Positions 23,677-31,820 of a DNA stretch of 64,000 nt are shown here, one piece after another. Source of the stretch: CAYGWX01 sp964353855 [NCBI: uncultured bacterium]. Lineage in GTDB: Bacteria; Edwardsbacteria; CAYGWX01. Numbering within the stretch: position 1 is the first letter of the stretch; the number at the start of each line of letters is the position of its first letter. The notes beneath the pieces were generated by a model. It searched no databases, was not told the origin of the DNA, and was given only the letters and a program-made list of their open reading frames with translations. The DNA lies in the NCBI GenBank assembly GCA_964353855.1, contig CAYGWX010000008.1, forward strand, positions 1 to 64,000, in the 5' to 3' direction. Position numbers and translations under genes: made by a program.

Positions 23677-25209
23677 ATGAAGGTCGTTTTAGACGGCGAA
23701 CATCTGACCATCGAGCAGGTTCACGCGGTGGCCCGCCAGGGCGCCCACGTGGAGGTCTCCCCGGAGGCCGGCGAGAGGGTCAAGGCCAACCACGAGCTGG
23801 TCCTGCGGCTGGTGAACGAAGGCCAGGCCCTGTACGGGATCACCACCGGGATCGGGGAGTTCTCCAAGATCCGGATCACCAAGGAGCAGTCCATGGAGCT
23901 CCAGAAGCGCATCGTGTACAGCCACGCCGCAGGCACCGGGAACCTCATCCCCGAGGAGGTCGTGCGGGCCGGGATGCTGCTCCGGGCCAACGTCATGGCC
24001 AAGGGCTACACCGGGGTGCGGCTCTCCACCCTCCAGGTCGTCCTGGACATGATCAACAAGGGCCTGACCCCGGTGATCTACGAAAAGGGTTCGGTGGGAA
24101 CGAGCGGAGACCTCTCCCCGCTCTCGCAGTTCGCCGAGGTGGTGATGGGCGAGGGCGAGGCCTTCTACCAGGGCCAGCGCCATTCCGGGGAGGAAGCCAT
24201 GGCCAAGGCCGGGATCCCCATCGTCACCCTGACCTACAAGGAGGGGCTGGGGCTGATCAACGGCTCGCAGATGTTCACCGGCCTGGGCGCGCTCCTGGCC
24301 TACGACGCTGAGCGGCTTTTGAAGAACGCCCAGATCGCAGCCGCGATGACCATCGACGTTCTGAAATCAGTGCTCAAAGCCTTTGACGCCCGGCTTCATG
24401 CCGTGCGGCCGTTCCCCGGACAGAACGCTGTGGCCGCGAACATCCGCAAGCTGGTGGAGGGGAGCGGGATCCTGGCGGACCGCTCGGTCCAAAAGGTCCA
24501 GGACGGCTACAGCCTCCGCTGCACGGCCCAGGTCATGGGCCCGGCCCTGGACACCCTGAAATACGTCCGCGAGCAGATCGCCATCGAGATGAACTCCGCG
24601 GCCGACAATCCCCTGTTTTTCACTAAAGAAGGGATCTGCCTCACCGGCGGAAACTTCCACGGTCAGCCCATCGCTGCGGCCCTGGATTACCTGGCCATCC
24701 CGATGACCTTCGTGGGGGGCCTGTCCGAGCGCCATACGAACCGGATGCTGAACCCCGTGCTCTCCGGGCTCCCGGACTTCCTGGTGGAAGGCAAGGGCCT
24801 GAACTCCGGGCTGATGGTGGCCCAGTATACGGCCGCGGCCCTGGTGTCGGAGAACAAGGTGCTCTCCCATCCGGCTTCGGTGGACTCCATCTCCGTCTCC
24901 GCGGACCAGGAGGACTACGTCTCCATGGGCCCCGGCGCGGCCTTCAAGCTGCGCCAGATCCAGGAGAACCTGGTCCCTGTTCTGGCCATCCAGATGATGG
25001 CCGCAGCCCAGGCCGCGGACTTCCGCGCCCCGCTCCAGCCGGGTAAGGGCACGGCCGTGGCCTGCCGCAAGATCCGCGAGAAGGTGACGCACCTGGTGGA
25101 CGACCGGGTGCTCTACCCGGACATCAACGCGATTGCGGACATGGTCCGGAAGAACGAGATCCTGGAGGCCGTGGAGCAGGAGGTCGGCGCGCTTCAGGGG
25201 GTCTGGTAG
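23677..25209 (+). CDS. hutH: Histidine ammonia-lyase (MIO enzyme, T-S-G motif)
   Basis: The 510-residue protein belongs to the MIO ammonia-lyase family. It keeps the catalytic Tyr in L-Y-G-I-T-T-G (Y53), the S-H pair (82-83) that marks histidine rather than phenylalanine specificity, and Q-E-D-Y-V-S-M near the C-terminus. The prosthetic-group tripeptide is T-S-G (142-144) instead of the usual A-S-G; T-S-G is known in some MIO enzymes, including aminomutases. Because hutU, hutI and ftcD lie 15-19 kb downstream, deamination of histidine to urocanate is the most likely role. It has its own promoter and a strong terminator, so it is regulated apart from the other hut genes. Confidence 0.88.
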   Translation: MKVVLDGEHLTIEQVHAVARQGAHVEVSPEAGERVKANHELVLRLVNEGQALYGITTGIGEFSKIRITKEQSMELQKRIVYSHAAGTGNLIPEEVVRAGMLLRANVMAKGYTGVRLSTLQVVLDMINKGLTPVIYEKGSVGTSGDLSPLSQFAEVVMGEGEAFYQGQRHSGEEAMAKAGIPIVTLTYKEGLGLINGSQMFTGLGALLAYDAERLLKNAQIAAAMTIDVLKSVLKAFDARLHAVRPFPGQNAVAANIRKLVEGSGILADRSVQKVQDGYSLRCTAQVMGPALDTLKYVREQIAIEMNSAADNPLFFTKEGICLTGGNFHGQPIAAALDYLAIPMTFVGGLSERHTNRMLNPVLSGLPDFLVEGKGLNSGLMVAQYTAAALVSENKVLSHPASVDSISVSADQEDYVSMGPGAAFKLRQIQENLVPVLAIQMMAAAQAADFRAPLQPGKGTAVACRKIREKVTHLVDDRVLYPDINAIADMVRKNEILEAVEQEVGALQGVW

Positions 25210-25223
25210 GGACGATCGAAACG

Positions 25224-25260
25224 ACAGGGGGGCGATCCTTTGGATCGCCCCCCTGTATTT
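25224..25260. terminator. Bidirectional terminator between hutH and beta-helix gene
   Basis: A perfect 15-base stem, ACAGGGGGGCGATCC (25224-25238) with its complement at 25242-25256, has a TTT loop and is followed by ATTTT. The two flanking genes converge, so it probably serves both. Confidence 0.85.
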
Positions 25261-25284
25261 TGGCCCGATCGATTCGAACAGAGG

Positions 25285-26721
25285 TTATCTCATCAGGATC
25301 ATTTTCCTGCTCGCCCGTCTTATTCCGGCTTGAAGGAGGAAAAAGTAGACTCCCTGGCTCAGCGCCTGTCCTTCTGGGTCCCTTCCATCCCAGGAGACCG
25401 CATGAATCCCAGCGGACTGGTTTCCCCGGATCAGGACGGCCACCTCTTCTCCAAGGGCGTTGTAGATTGCGAGAGTGACGTATGCCGGTTCTTTCAGAAT
25501 GAACCGGAAGCTCGTCATCGAGGAGAAGGGATTGGGGTGGTTCTGCTCCAGGGTGAAGCGGCACGGCAGGACTTCATTCGAGGTTTCCTCCACGCCGGTG
25601 GGAATGCTCGTCCGCCCCGGACCGCCGTAGGCGCCCATGTCGTTGCGCAGCAGGCCCCGCGAGGGCCAGAGGGCATGGCCGGGGTTATGGGTATCCTCGG
25701 GGTCGTTGTAGACCGTGCTCGTATCTCCGGCATCGATGCAGCCCGAGGTGTCGGAGAGGTAGAAGAGGGCCGTGTCCAGGAAGGCCGGGTAGCGGTTGAT
25801 GTTCCCGTTCCCCGCGTATCCCCCCTGCACGTCGCAGTAGGTGACCGTGGCCCCTGTTCCCCGGATCTGGGAATACCGGTTTCCCCAGAGGATGTTGTTG
25901 CGTAGGAGGGCGGTACTGCTGCCGAGGGATACACCCCCCGCCAGCCCCGTACCCGTCCCGGTGGAGTTTCCGAAGATAGAATTGTTCTCGATGATCCTCG
26001 GCCTTCCGGAGCCGTCATTGGAATAGCTCCAGATGCCTCCGCCGCCCCCATATCCTGTGCCCGTGGTGTCGTAGGCGATGAGGTTATTTTTGATGATCAC
26101 CCCGGTGTAATTCAGGACGAGGCCTCCTCCGTACGTGGCTGACGTGTTGCCCATGATGACGTTGTTCAGGATTCGCGGGTTTCCGTCTCCGACGCGGATG
26201 CCCCCGCCCCCAGACTGCAGGCTCCCGTCCACGGCGTGATTTCCGGTGATCTTATTGTAGAGGATCCTTGGGGAGAGATATTGGATCAGTATCCCGCCAC
26301 CCTCGCGGTAGGTCCCTGCCCCGTGCTCGTCGAGCCATCGGGTCCCGGTGCCCCCGGTGAGTGTGAAACCGATGAGGGCTGCGGTGGTATCATTGGTCGT
26401 TTGAGCACTGTCCGAGACGATCCGGACGCAGCTCGCCGAGTCCGGATTCGCGGGCGCGCTTCCGTCAATGATCGTGGAATCAATGTAAGCCGGGTTGTTG
26501 TTCAGGATAAACCGGCTGGCGACCGTGATCCCCTTCTTGCGGAAGTGGACGTTCTCCTGGTAGGTCCCGGGAGCGGCCAGAACCGTGTCCCCGTTCACGG
26601 CCGCGTTGATCCCGGCCTGGATAGTGGGCTGTCCCCCGGGCACGTAGATGATCCGAGCCGAGGCCGTAAGGCCGCTTCCCAGGATCAGGATCAAGGCCCA
26701 AAGGGCTCTCCAAGCGTTCAT
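25285..26721 (-). CDS. Secreted parallel beta-helix protein with T9SS-type sorting domain
   Basis: A signal peptide (W-A-L-I-L-I-L-G-S-G-L, cleavage near A-S-A) leads into a right-handed beta-helix. It starts with the common Q-P-T-I-Q-A-G-I-N-A-A and V-L-A-A-P-G-T-Y-Q-E-N-V motif and continues with parallel beta-helix repeats (I-L-N-N-V-I, I-I-K-N-N-L-I, L-L-R-N-N-I). The last 90 residues are a classical T9SS type A tail with N-H-P-N-P-F, Y-N-A-L-G-E-E-V and G-V-Y-F-F-L. GGAGAG precedes the ATG. It lies downstream of an ECF-type sigma factor gene, and its promoter resembles that of the sigma gene, so it is likely a target. Confidence 0.88.
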   Translation of the reverse strand: MNAWRALWALILILGSGLTASARIIYVPGGQPTIQAGINAAVNGDTVLAAPGTYQENVHFRKKGITVASRFILNNNPAYIDSTIIDGSAPANPDSASCVRIVSDSAQTTNDTTAALIGFTLTGGTGTRWLDEHGAGTYREGGGILIQYLSPRILYNKITGNHAVDGSLQSGGGGIRVGDGNPRILNNVIMGNTSATYGGGLVLNYTGVIIKNNLIAYDTTGTGYGGGGGIWSYSNDGSGRPRIIENNSIFGNSTGTGTGLAGGVSLGSSTALLRNNILWGNRYSQIRGTGATVTYCDVQGGYAGNGNINRYPAFLDTALFYLSDTSGCIDAGDTSTVYNDPEDTHNPGHALWPSRGLLRNDMGAYGGPGRTSIPTGVEETSNEVLPCRFTLEQNHPNPFSSMTSFRFILKEPAYVTLAIYNALGEEVAVLIRGNQSAGIHAVSWDGRDPEGQALSQGVYFFLLQAGIRRASRKMILMR

Positions 26722-26764
26722 GGTGCTCTCCTTTTTAGAGAGAATGGGGTTTCGTTAACAGACT

Positions 26765-26796
26765 CTTAGACGGGATCAAAGGGGCGAGTGTGACAG
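26765..26796 (-). promoter_or_regulatory. Predicted ECF-type promoter of the beta-helix gene
   Basis: On the minus strand, CTGTCACACT (26796-26787) is followed after 14 bases by CGTCTAAG (26772-26765). The same two boxes, 13 bases apart, precede the sigma factor gene. The leader to the ATG at 26721 would be about 40 bases. The boxes do not fit the sigma-70 consensus used elsewhere in the window. Confidence 0.7.
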
Positions 26797-26903
26797 AAAA
26801 AATGCACTTCCCAGCCCCGAACTCTGGACCGGGAGCGAAAAAAGGGAGCCCCGCGCTCGGGAGGCCATCCAGACGCCGAAGAACCGTCAGGGCCGTGTTC
26901 GCG

Positions 26904-27788
26904 TCACTTGAGGCTGAACATCTCCTGGATCTCCCTCTTTTCGAGGAGCCGTTTCAGAGCCGGTACGAAATCCGTCGGCTCCTGGAAGGGATGCTCCCGG
27001 AAGAGCCGGTGGCACTCCTCATCCAAGAGGTCGTGGAAGCGGTGATACTTCTCCTCCGCCACGTCTTTGACCCGGTGGGCAAAGCGACAGTTGAGCGTCA
27101 GGCGGCCGGGATCCACGCTCCCATACTGGATCAGGGCCTGGGCCTTGCGGGAACAGCGGCAGGCGTTCTCGGCCTTGACCAGCCCGCATTTCCGCTGGAT
27201 GAAGCCGTAGACCAGCTTGCGGGCACGGGAGAGCTTCTGTCTGAAATTCGCCTTGCCGATTCGAAGGATATCGCTTCCCACGGCGTCGCTCACCCCGAAC
27301 GTGTCCCCCAGGATGAAGACCAGGCGTTGCTCCCGTGAGAGGCAGAGGAGCATGGCCATCATGCAGTGGATCCGGATCTCCTCCAGGAGCATGGGCAAGC
27401 TCACCGGCAGGCTCCGGGGGTCCGGGATCTCCAGATCCGGGGCCCGGTCGATTCCCTCCCCGTAGCGGTCGAAGGATACGAAGACCCTCTCGGATTTTCG
27501 CTGCTTCATGGTCAGCACGTGGTTGGCTACGATGCGGTAAGCCCAGGTTCGGAACTTGCTTCGCCCTTTGAACGTACCCAGTTTGGTGACGATCTTGATC
27601 AGAACCTCCTGGGTCACGTCCTCGGCGTCGCTGGGATCGAGGACCATCCGCAAGGCGATGTTGTAGATCCAGGCCTGGTGACGTAACACGAGCTCTTCCA
27701 GGGCGTTGCGGCTTCCGGTTAAAGCCGAATCCACGAGATGCTCGTCCGTGGAATCGCTCAGGTATTTTTCCGCGAAGGGGTTTATCAT
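26904..27788 (-). CDS. ECF-type sigma-70 family RNA polymerase sigma factor with Cys-containing C-terminal extension
   Basis: Residues about 30-110 form region 2 (D-A-E-D-V-T-Q-E-V-L, then F-R-T-W-A-Y-R-I-V-A-N). Residues about 155-205 form region 4 (L-S-R-E-Q-R-L-V-F-I-L and D-I-L-R-I-G-K-A-N-F-R-Q-K-L-S-R-A-R). A further 90 residues carry K-C-G-L-V-K-A-E-N-A-C-R-C-S-R-K, a Cys cluster also seen in some ECF subfamilies that may act in place of an anti-sigma factor. No anti-sigma gene adjoins it. Its own promoter shares boxes with that of the beta-helix gene, which suggests autoregulation and a small local regulon. Confidence 0.9.
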   Translation of the reverse strand: MINPFAEKYLSDSTDEHLVDSALTGSRNALEELVLRHQAWIYNIALRMVLDPSDAEDVTQEVLIKIVTKLGTFKGRSKFRTWAYRIVANHVLTMKQRKSERVFVSFDRYGEGIDRAPDLEIPDPRSLPVSLPMLLEEIRIHCMMAMLLCLSREQRLVFILGDTFGVSDAVGSDILRIGKANFRQKLSRARKLVYGFIQRKCGLVKAENACRCSRKAQALIQYGSVDPGRLTLNCRFAHRVKDVAEEKYHRFHDLLDEECHRLFREHPFQEPTDFVPALKRLLEKREIQEMFSLK

Positions 27789-27800
27789 AGCGTTCTGACC

Positions 27801-27831
27801 CTTAGACGCCGTTCAGGGGGAAGTGTGACAG
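27801..27831 (-). promoter_or_regulatory. Predicted autoregulated ECF-type promoter of the sigma gene
   Basis: On the minus strand, CTGTCACACT (27831-27822), 13 bases, CGTCTAAG (27808-27801). The ATG at 27788 lies only 12 bases after the second box, so the message is nearly leaderless. A partial third copy of the first box (CTGTCACC) lies about 30 bases further upstream. Confidence 0.7.
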
Positions 27832-27847
27832 TTTTAAGGTTTATTTT

Positions 27848-28657
27848 TTATGAAGGTGACAGAGGAGGTGGGGTAACCTTTTCTTCCACCATGAATTCCC
27901 CATACTCGGCCACGACCTCGAACCCCAGTTTACGGTAACAGCGGATGGCCTCCTCGTTGTCCACCTGCACGTTCAGCCCGATGTGCTCCACGGTTTCCAG
28001 CAGGGACAGACACAGTTTGGCCGTGACGGCTTTGCCCAGGCCCCGACCCCTGAAATCCGGGTGGGTGGTGATGTTGCCCAGGGCGGCGACCTTGTAGGTG
28101 GGGGAGTAGACGTGAATCCCGGCCGCGCTGACCAGGCCGCGGGGTCCATGGATTCCGAAATACTGATTCGTTTCCAGCATCCTGGGCACGAACCAGTTCC
28201 CGGGATAGCTTTGCTCATAAAGATTTTCCAGGTCTGCTAAGTCATCCTCTGTGAGGGGGACGACCTGGGAGACGTCCACCGCATCCAGGAGGGCCGTGCG
28301 GGTTAAGGCCATCCTGTAATGCCGGCCGTGGGAGACGAGCTTGCGGCTTCCCTGGAATACGTCCTCCAGGCCTGGGCTCAGGTGGGCGTAATAGCGTCCT
28401 GGCAGCGGGGGAATCAGGGATTGAAGGAGCTCCCGGGTGAACGCAGGCTCTTCGGCCAGGGCGAGGAGCACGGGCAGGGAGGTCTCGGTGTAAAGCAGTA
28501 CGACGGCTTTGAGGCCGTCGGCGTCTTTTAAGGCATGCCAGGCGGTGTGGGGCCAAAAGAACTCATCCAGGTCCCCGATCTCGTAGAGGTGTAGAGGGAT
28601 GTTTTTGGAGAAGAACGTTCGAATCTCCTCCTTGTCGTGAAGGCGGATTGCACCCAA
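27848..28657 (-). CDS. GNAT-family N-acetyltransferase
   Basis: The C-terminal half (about 130-265) is a GNAT domain with the acetyl-CoA binding motif H-P-D-F-R-G-R-G-L-G-K-A-V and the closing N-E-E-A-I-R-C-Y-R-K-L-G-F strand-helix. The N-terminal half is a degenerate second domain, as in two-domain GNAT proteins. The start is a TTG with AGGGA before it, 5 bases after the upstream small protein gene, so it belongs to the minus-strand operon that begins with the aminotransferase. The substrate cannot be told. Confidence 0.85.
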   Translation of the reverse strand: MGAIRLHDKEEIRTFFSKNIPLHLYEIGDLDEFFWPHTAWHALKDADGLKAVVLLYTETSLPVLLALAEEPAFTRELLQSLIPPLPGRYYAHLSPGLEDVFQGSRKLVSHGRHYRMALTRTALLDAVDVSQVVPLTEDDLADLENLYEQSYPGNWFVPRMLETNQYFGIHGPRGLVSAAGIHVYSPTYKVAALGNITTHPDFRGRGLGKAVTAKLCLSLLETVEHIGLNVQVDNEEAIRCYRKLGFEVVAEYGEFMVEEKVTPPPLSPS

Positions 28658-28662
28658 ATCCG

Positions 28663-29058
28663 CTATCCCTGGCTTTTCTTTTTAATGCGTTCCAGGATTT
28701 GCCGGATGACCGCCTGGGCTTCCCTGGCTTTGACGTCGCGATAAAAATGGTCCCCCAGAATCGCCCCAGCATGATCCGGGACGAAATGCCGGTAGATGAG
28801 CGTGGGCAGGTCCCACTGGCCCTCCTGGCCCTGGTAGTTCTTGTAGCGCCTGCCCGCGAGGGTGTCCCCGGGCAGGGTCAGGGCGTCGTTCAGGGCCGTA
28901 GCGATGTTCGCCTTCTGCTCATCGGTCTCGCATTGCAGTTCCGCGCCCCTCAGATAGTTTGCGACCGGATTGCGCCTAGGTTTCCCCTCAGCGAGCCCGC
29001 TTCCCAGGACGGTTAATAGCAGGAGAAAAACCATTGTCCGGGCCAGTATGCGGTTCAT
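28663..29058 (-). CDS. Small secreted protein of unknown function
   Basis: The 131-residue protein has a clear signal peptide (M-N-R-I-L-A-R, hydrophobic core, cleavage near G-L-A-E-G) and a mature part with one Cys and the pattern N-Y-L-R-G-A-E-L-Q-C-E-T-D-E-Q-K-A-N-I. I recognise no family. Its start overlaps the aminotransferase stop by ATGA, and the GNAT gene follows within 5 bases, so all three are co-transcribed. Confidence 0.7.
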   Translation of the reverse strand: MNRILARTMVFLLLLTVLGSGLAEGKPRRNPVANYLRGAELQCETDEQKANIATALNDALTLPGDTLAGRRYKNYQGQEGQWDLPTLIYRHFVPDHAGAILGDHFYRDVKAREAQAVIRQILERIKKKSQG

Positions 29059-30275
29059 AGCTTGGTTCCTCTCAGGTTTTCCCGGATGACCCCGGCCAGG
29101 CGCTGGATGCCCTCCTCGATCTGCTCCTCAGAAGGAAAAGAGAAGTTCAACCGAATCGTGTTGTGGCCCTTGCCGTTGCAGAAGAAGGCCGAGCCGATGA
29201 CGTAGGCGACTTTTTTCTCGATGGCCTTCTCGAAGAGCGCGGTGGCGTTCATCCGCCTGGGCAGCTTCACCCAGAGGAACAGCCCGCCCTCGGGCCGGGT
29301 CCAGGTGACCCCCCGGGGCATCTCCTTCTCCAGGGCCGCGAGCATCACCCCAAGCTTGCGGCTGTACAGGACGCGGATGCTTTCGACCTCCCGGTCCAGG
29401 AGCCCGCGGCGCATGTATTCCACGGCGATGAACTGGGTGAAGGAGGGGGAGCACAGGTCCATGCCCTGCTTGGCGATGATGAAGCGCTCCATCCAGGCCT
29501 CCGGGGTCAGCAGCCAGCCCAGGCGCATCCCGGGGCAGAAGATCTTGGAGAAGGTCCCCAGCGCGAGGACGTGCCGCTGGGGGTCCAGGCTGTAGATCGC
29601 GGGCATCGGCTCCCCGCTGAAGCGCAGGACGCGGTAGGGGCTGTCCTCGACCAGGGGGACCTCGAAGCGGGAGGCCAGCGCGAGGAGCTCCTGGCGCCGG
29701 GCCAGGGTCAGGGTCACGCCCGAGGGGTTCTGGAAGTCCGGGACGATGTAGATGAACTTGGGCCTCCGCTTCCGGCGGGAGAGCCGCTCCAGGGTCTTCT
29801 CGAGGAGGTCGGTGCGTATGCCCTCGTCGTCCTGGGGCACCCCGATCATCCGGGCGCGGTGGGCCGCGAAGGCCTGCAGGGCGCCGATGTAGCTGGGCAG
29901 CTCCACGATGACCGGGTCCCCGGGGTCGATCAGGACCTGGGCCAGGAGGTCCAGGGCCTGCTGGGACCCGGAGGTGACCAGGATGTTCTCGGCCCGGAGG
30001 TCCAGCCGCTCTTTGGTTAGCCAGTGGGCCAGGGCCTCGCGCAGGGCGGGCTCGCCCTCGGTCGGGCCGTACTGCAGGGCCGTGGCCCCCTTCTCGCGCA
30101 GGACCAGGGCGGAGATGTCCGCCAGCTCCTCGACCGGGAAGGTCTGGGGGTCGGGCATGCCCCCGGCGAAGGAGATGATGTCCGGGCGCCGGGACAGCTT
30201 GAGGAGCTCCCGGATCAGAGAGCGTTTCATATTCAGAGCGTTCTTGGAATAAAGACCTGAAAGGTCTGGGATCAT
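29055..30275 (-). CDS. PLP-dependent class I/II aminotransferase (2-aminoadipate/aromatic type)
   Basis: The 406-residue protein has the fold type I aminotransferase motifs: A-G-G-M-P-D-P at the start, Y-G-P-T-E-G, I-V-P-D-F-Q-N-P-S-G, and the PLP lysine in G-T-F-S-K-I-F-C-P-G-M-R-L-G-W. This combination is typical of the 2-aminoadipate/kynurenine aminotransferase II group (LysN-like, also many multi-substrate enzymes for aromatic and branched amino acids). It is the first gene of a three-gene minus-strand operon, with its own promoter. Exact amino-acid preference cannot be fixed from sequence alone. Confidence 0.9.
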   Translation of the reverse strand: MIPDLSGLYSKNALNMKRSLIRELLKLSRRPDIISFAGGMPDPQTFPVEELADISALVLREKGATALQYGPTEGEPALREALAHWLTKERLDLRAENILVTSGSQQALDLLAQVLIDPGDPVIVELPSYIGALQAFAAHRARMIGVPQDDEGIRTDLLEKTLERLSRRKRRPKFIYIVPDFQNPSGVTLTLARRQELLALASRFEVPLVEDSPYRVLRFSGEPMPAIYSLDPQRHVLALGTFSKIFCPGMRLGWLLTPEAWMERFIIAKQGMDLCSPSFTQFIAVEYMRRGLLDREVESIRVLYSRKLGVMLAALEKEMPRGVTWTRPEGGLFLWVKLPRRMNATALFEKAIEKKVAYVIGSAFFCNGKGHNTIRLNFSFPSEEQIEEGIQRLAGVIRENLRGTKL

Positions 30276-30321
30276 GCGGTTCCTTTGATTATCCTTTCTT
30301 TGGATGGGAGGGTCCTTAAGT

Positions 30322-30351
30322 ATTGTAACCCAAACCGGGACTTCCCTTCAA
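30322..30351 (-). promoter_or_regulatory. Promoter of the aminotransferase operon
   Basis: On the minus strand, TTGAAG (30351-30346), 18 bases, TACAAT (30327-30322); AAAGGA stands before the ATG at 30275. A direct repeat, TTGATTATCC, occurs at both sides (about 30285 and 30365). Confidence 0.55.
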
Positions 30352-30379
30352 GGGGTCCCGACCCTTGATTATCCTCTCC

Positions 30380-30408
30380 TTGACTTCCAGTATCATTTAG
30401 AGTAAAAT
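30380..30408 (+). promoter_or_regulatory. Promoter of the SagB-type gene
   Basis: TTGACT (30380-30385), 17 bases, TAAAAT (30403-30408); leader about 85 bases to the ATG at 30500. Confidence 0.75.
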
Positions 30409-30499
30409 CTTGATTCGAACCGGGGCGGGCGGGGAAAACGGTGTGTCTTTCCTTGAACCCTCGACCCCTTTGAGCCTTATCCCTAACAGGAATGAACCC

Positions 30500-31192
30500 A
30501 TGAAGCAAGTCATTTTGTTCTTACTCGTTCTTCTCTCCCTCCTTCCCGGGGGCTGTCAGGCCGGGGAGAAGGGGAAGGCGGCTCAGCCCGGGGAGAGCAT
30601 TGCGCTTCCCCATCCTGCGCTGGACGGCAAGCTCTCCCTGGAGAAGGCCCTCCTGTCCCGGCGCTCGGTCCGGGACTTCAAGGATCAGGCCCTGACCCTG
30701 GCCCAGCTCTCCCAGCTCCTCTGGTCGGCCCAGGGGATCACGGACCCGCAGGGCTTCCGCACCGCCCCGTCGGCCGGGGCGCTCTATCCTCTGGAGGTCT
30801 ATGTGGTGGTTGGGAAAGTAGAGGGGCTTCCGGCCGGGGTCTATAAATACCGGCCCAGGGGGCATCAGGTGGTGAGGGTGCTCTCCGGGGATAAGCGGAA
30901 GGAGGTCGCCAGGGCGGCCCTGGACCAGGAGGCGTTGAAGCAGGGGGCGGTCGTCCTGCTCTTCTCAGGGGTCTATGAACGGACGAGCTGGAAGTACGCG
31001 GAGCGGGCCGAGCGCTACGTGGCGATCGAGGTGGGCCACGCGGCCCAGAACGTCCTGCTCCAGGCCGCGGCTCTGGGTCTGGGCGCGGTGCCCGTGGGGG
31101 CTTTCAAGGACGAGGAGATCAAGAAGGTGGCGTTGCTTCAGGAGGACGAGCGTCCCCTCCTCCTCATCCCCGTGGGCGTGCCGAGTAGGTAG
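30500..31192 (+). CDS. SagB/ThcOx-type nitroreductase-fold lipoprotein
   Basis: The protein of 230 residues has a lipoprotein signal (L-L-P-G-G-C) and a nitroreductase fold of the SagB type: S-R-R-S-V-R-D-F at the start of the domain, A-P-S-A-G-A-L-Y-P-L-E-V-Y, and I-E-V-G-H-A-A-Q-N-V-L-L-Q-A near the C-terminus. SagB enzymes use FMN to oxidise azolines in peptide natural products; many relatives outside such clusters have no known role. No cyclodehydratase or precursor peptide gene is nearby, so a stand-alone periplasmic or envelope oxidoreductase is more likely. A TTG at 30410 would hide the signal and was rejected. Confidence 0.85.
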   Translation: MKQVILFLLVLLSLLPGGCQAGEKGKAAQPGESIALPHPALDGKLSLEKALLSRRSVRDFKDQALTLAQLSQLLWSAQGITDPQGFRTAPSAGALYPLEVYVVVGKVEGLPAGVYKYRPRGHQVVRVLSGDKRKEVARAALDQEALKQGAVVLLFSGVYERTSWKYAERAERYVAIEVGHAAQNVLLQAAALGLGAVPVGAFKDEEIKKVALLQEDERPLLLIPVGVPSR

Positions 31193-31356
31193 ACAGGCTG
31201 TTCCCTTACGAGATTTCAAGGACTTACAAAGCAAGACGGAGGCCAACGGGTCGGGGGACTTGAAAAATCTCGCCTCCTAACCTTTGGATTATAGAAAGCT
31301 TATAAAACCGGTGTCAAAATACTTTTCTCAAGAGGTTGAAAAACCGCCATTCTGCA
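31193..31356. other. Intergenic stretch with imperfect inverted repeat
   Basis: CGAGATTTCAAG (31209-31220) pairs with CTTGAAAAATCTCG (31259-31272) with a small bulge. No coding sequence is seen. It borders the repeat element and AT-rich island that follow. Confidence 0.4.
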
Positions 31357-31604
31357 CGTATATAGTAGAGGGACAGGGTATAAAACTCCCCCAACCTGCC
31401 AAACACCCCCAAAAACCCCAAAATCGCACCTTCAAACCCGAATCAAACCCGAACCAAACCCGTACCAAACCCGTATGCACGCCCGTTAATCGCCCACTCC
31501 TCCGGCACCCCTGCACCACCACGCGAAGGGTTAAGGAACGAGATGGGAATGGATTGGAATGGGTAGAGATGGGTGGTAACGAATGGAAAGAAAAGGGCTT
31601 AGAA
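31357..31604. repeat. Mosaic intergenic element, copy B
   Basis: Four clean 11-base units (CAAACCCGAAT, CAAACCCGAAC, CAAACCCGTAC, CAAACCCGTAT; 31433-31476) sit within a longer 11-phased C-rich run (about 31389-31520). A G-rich section of ATGG-type repeats follows, then the terminal AGGGCTTAGAA (31594-31604) identical to that of copy A. Open frames across it encode only low-complexity peptides and are not taken as genes. It stands directly before the AT-rich three-gene island. Confidence 0.6.
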
Positions 31605-31645
31605 ACCCAGTCGCAGCCACAGCCCTGGAAAAGCCCCAAGGCCCC

Positions 31646-31674
31646 TTGATTTTCGGGGCCATATCGTCTATAAT
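31646..31674 (+). promoter_or_regulatory. Promoter of the methyltransferase-kinase island
   Basis: TTGATT (31646-31651), 17 bases, TATAAT (31669-31674). The leader is about 140 bases and holds a GC-rich region around 31710-31735 (CCCCTCGGGG and GGGGCCCCGA) that can fold into hairpins. Confidence 0.65.
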
Positions 31675-31820
31675 ACCAGACAGAAACTATACGTAGACAA
31701 CACCCCTCGGGGACCCGCCGGGGCCCCGAAGGGTTGCGGTATTCGTTAGGAAAGGTAGAAATTCAGCCGATGCCACAACAATTAAAAGGTTTCCTATACT
31801 AATTTGGTTCCGGAAGAACT

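Noticed and set aside
23677-25209. Calling the MIO enzyme an aminomutase because of T-S-G
   Set aside because: The S-H selectivity pair and a complete hut pathway in the window favour histidine ammonia-lyase.
30409-30424. GGTTCGAATC on the minus strand, like a tRNA T-loop
   Set aside because: The flanking bases do not form a T-arm, and no acceptor, D- or anticodon arm is found.
31284-31649. Open frames across the 11-base repeat region (both strands)
   Set aside because: The products are low-complexity (Thr/Lys/Pro- or Phe/Gly-rich) and follow from the repeat. No ribosome site or homology is visible.
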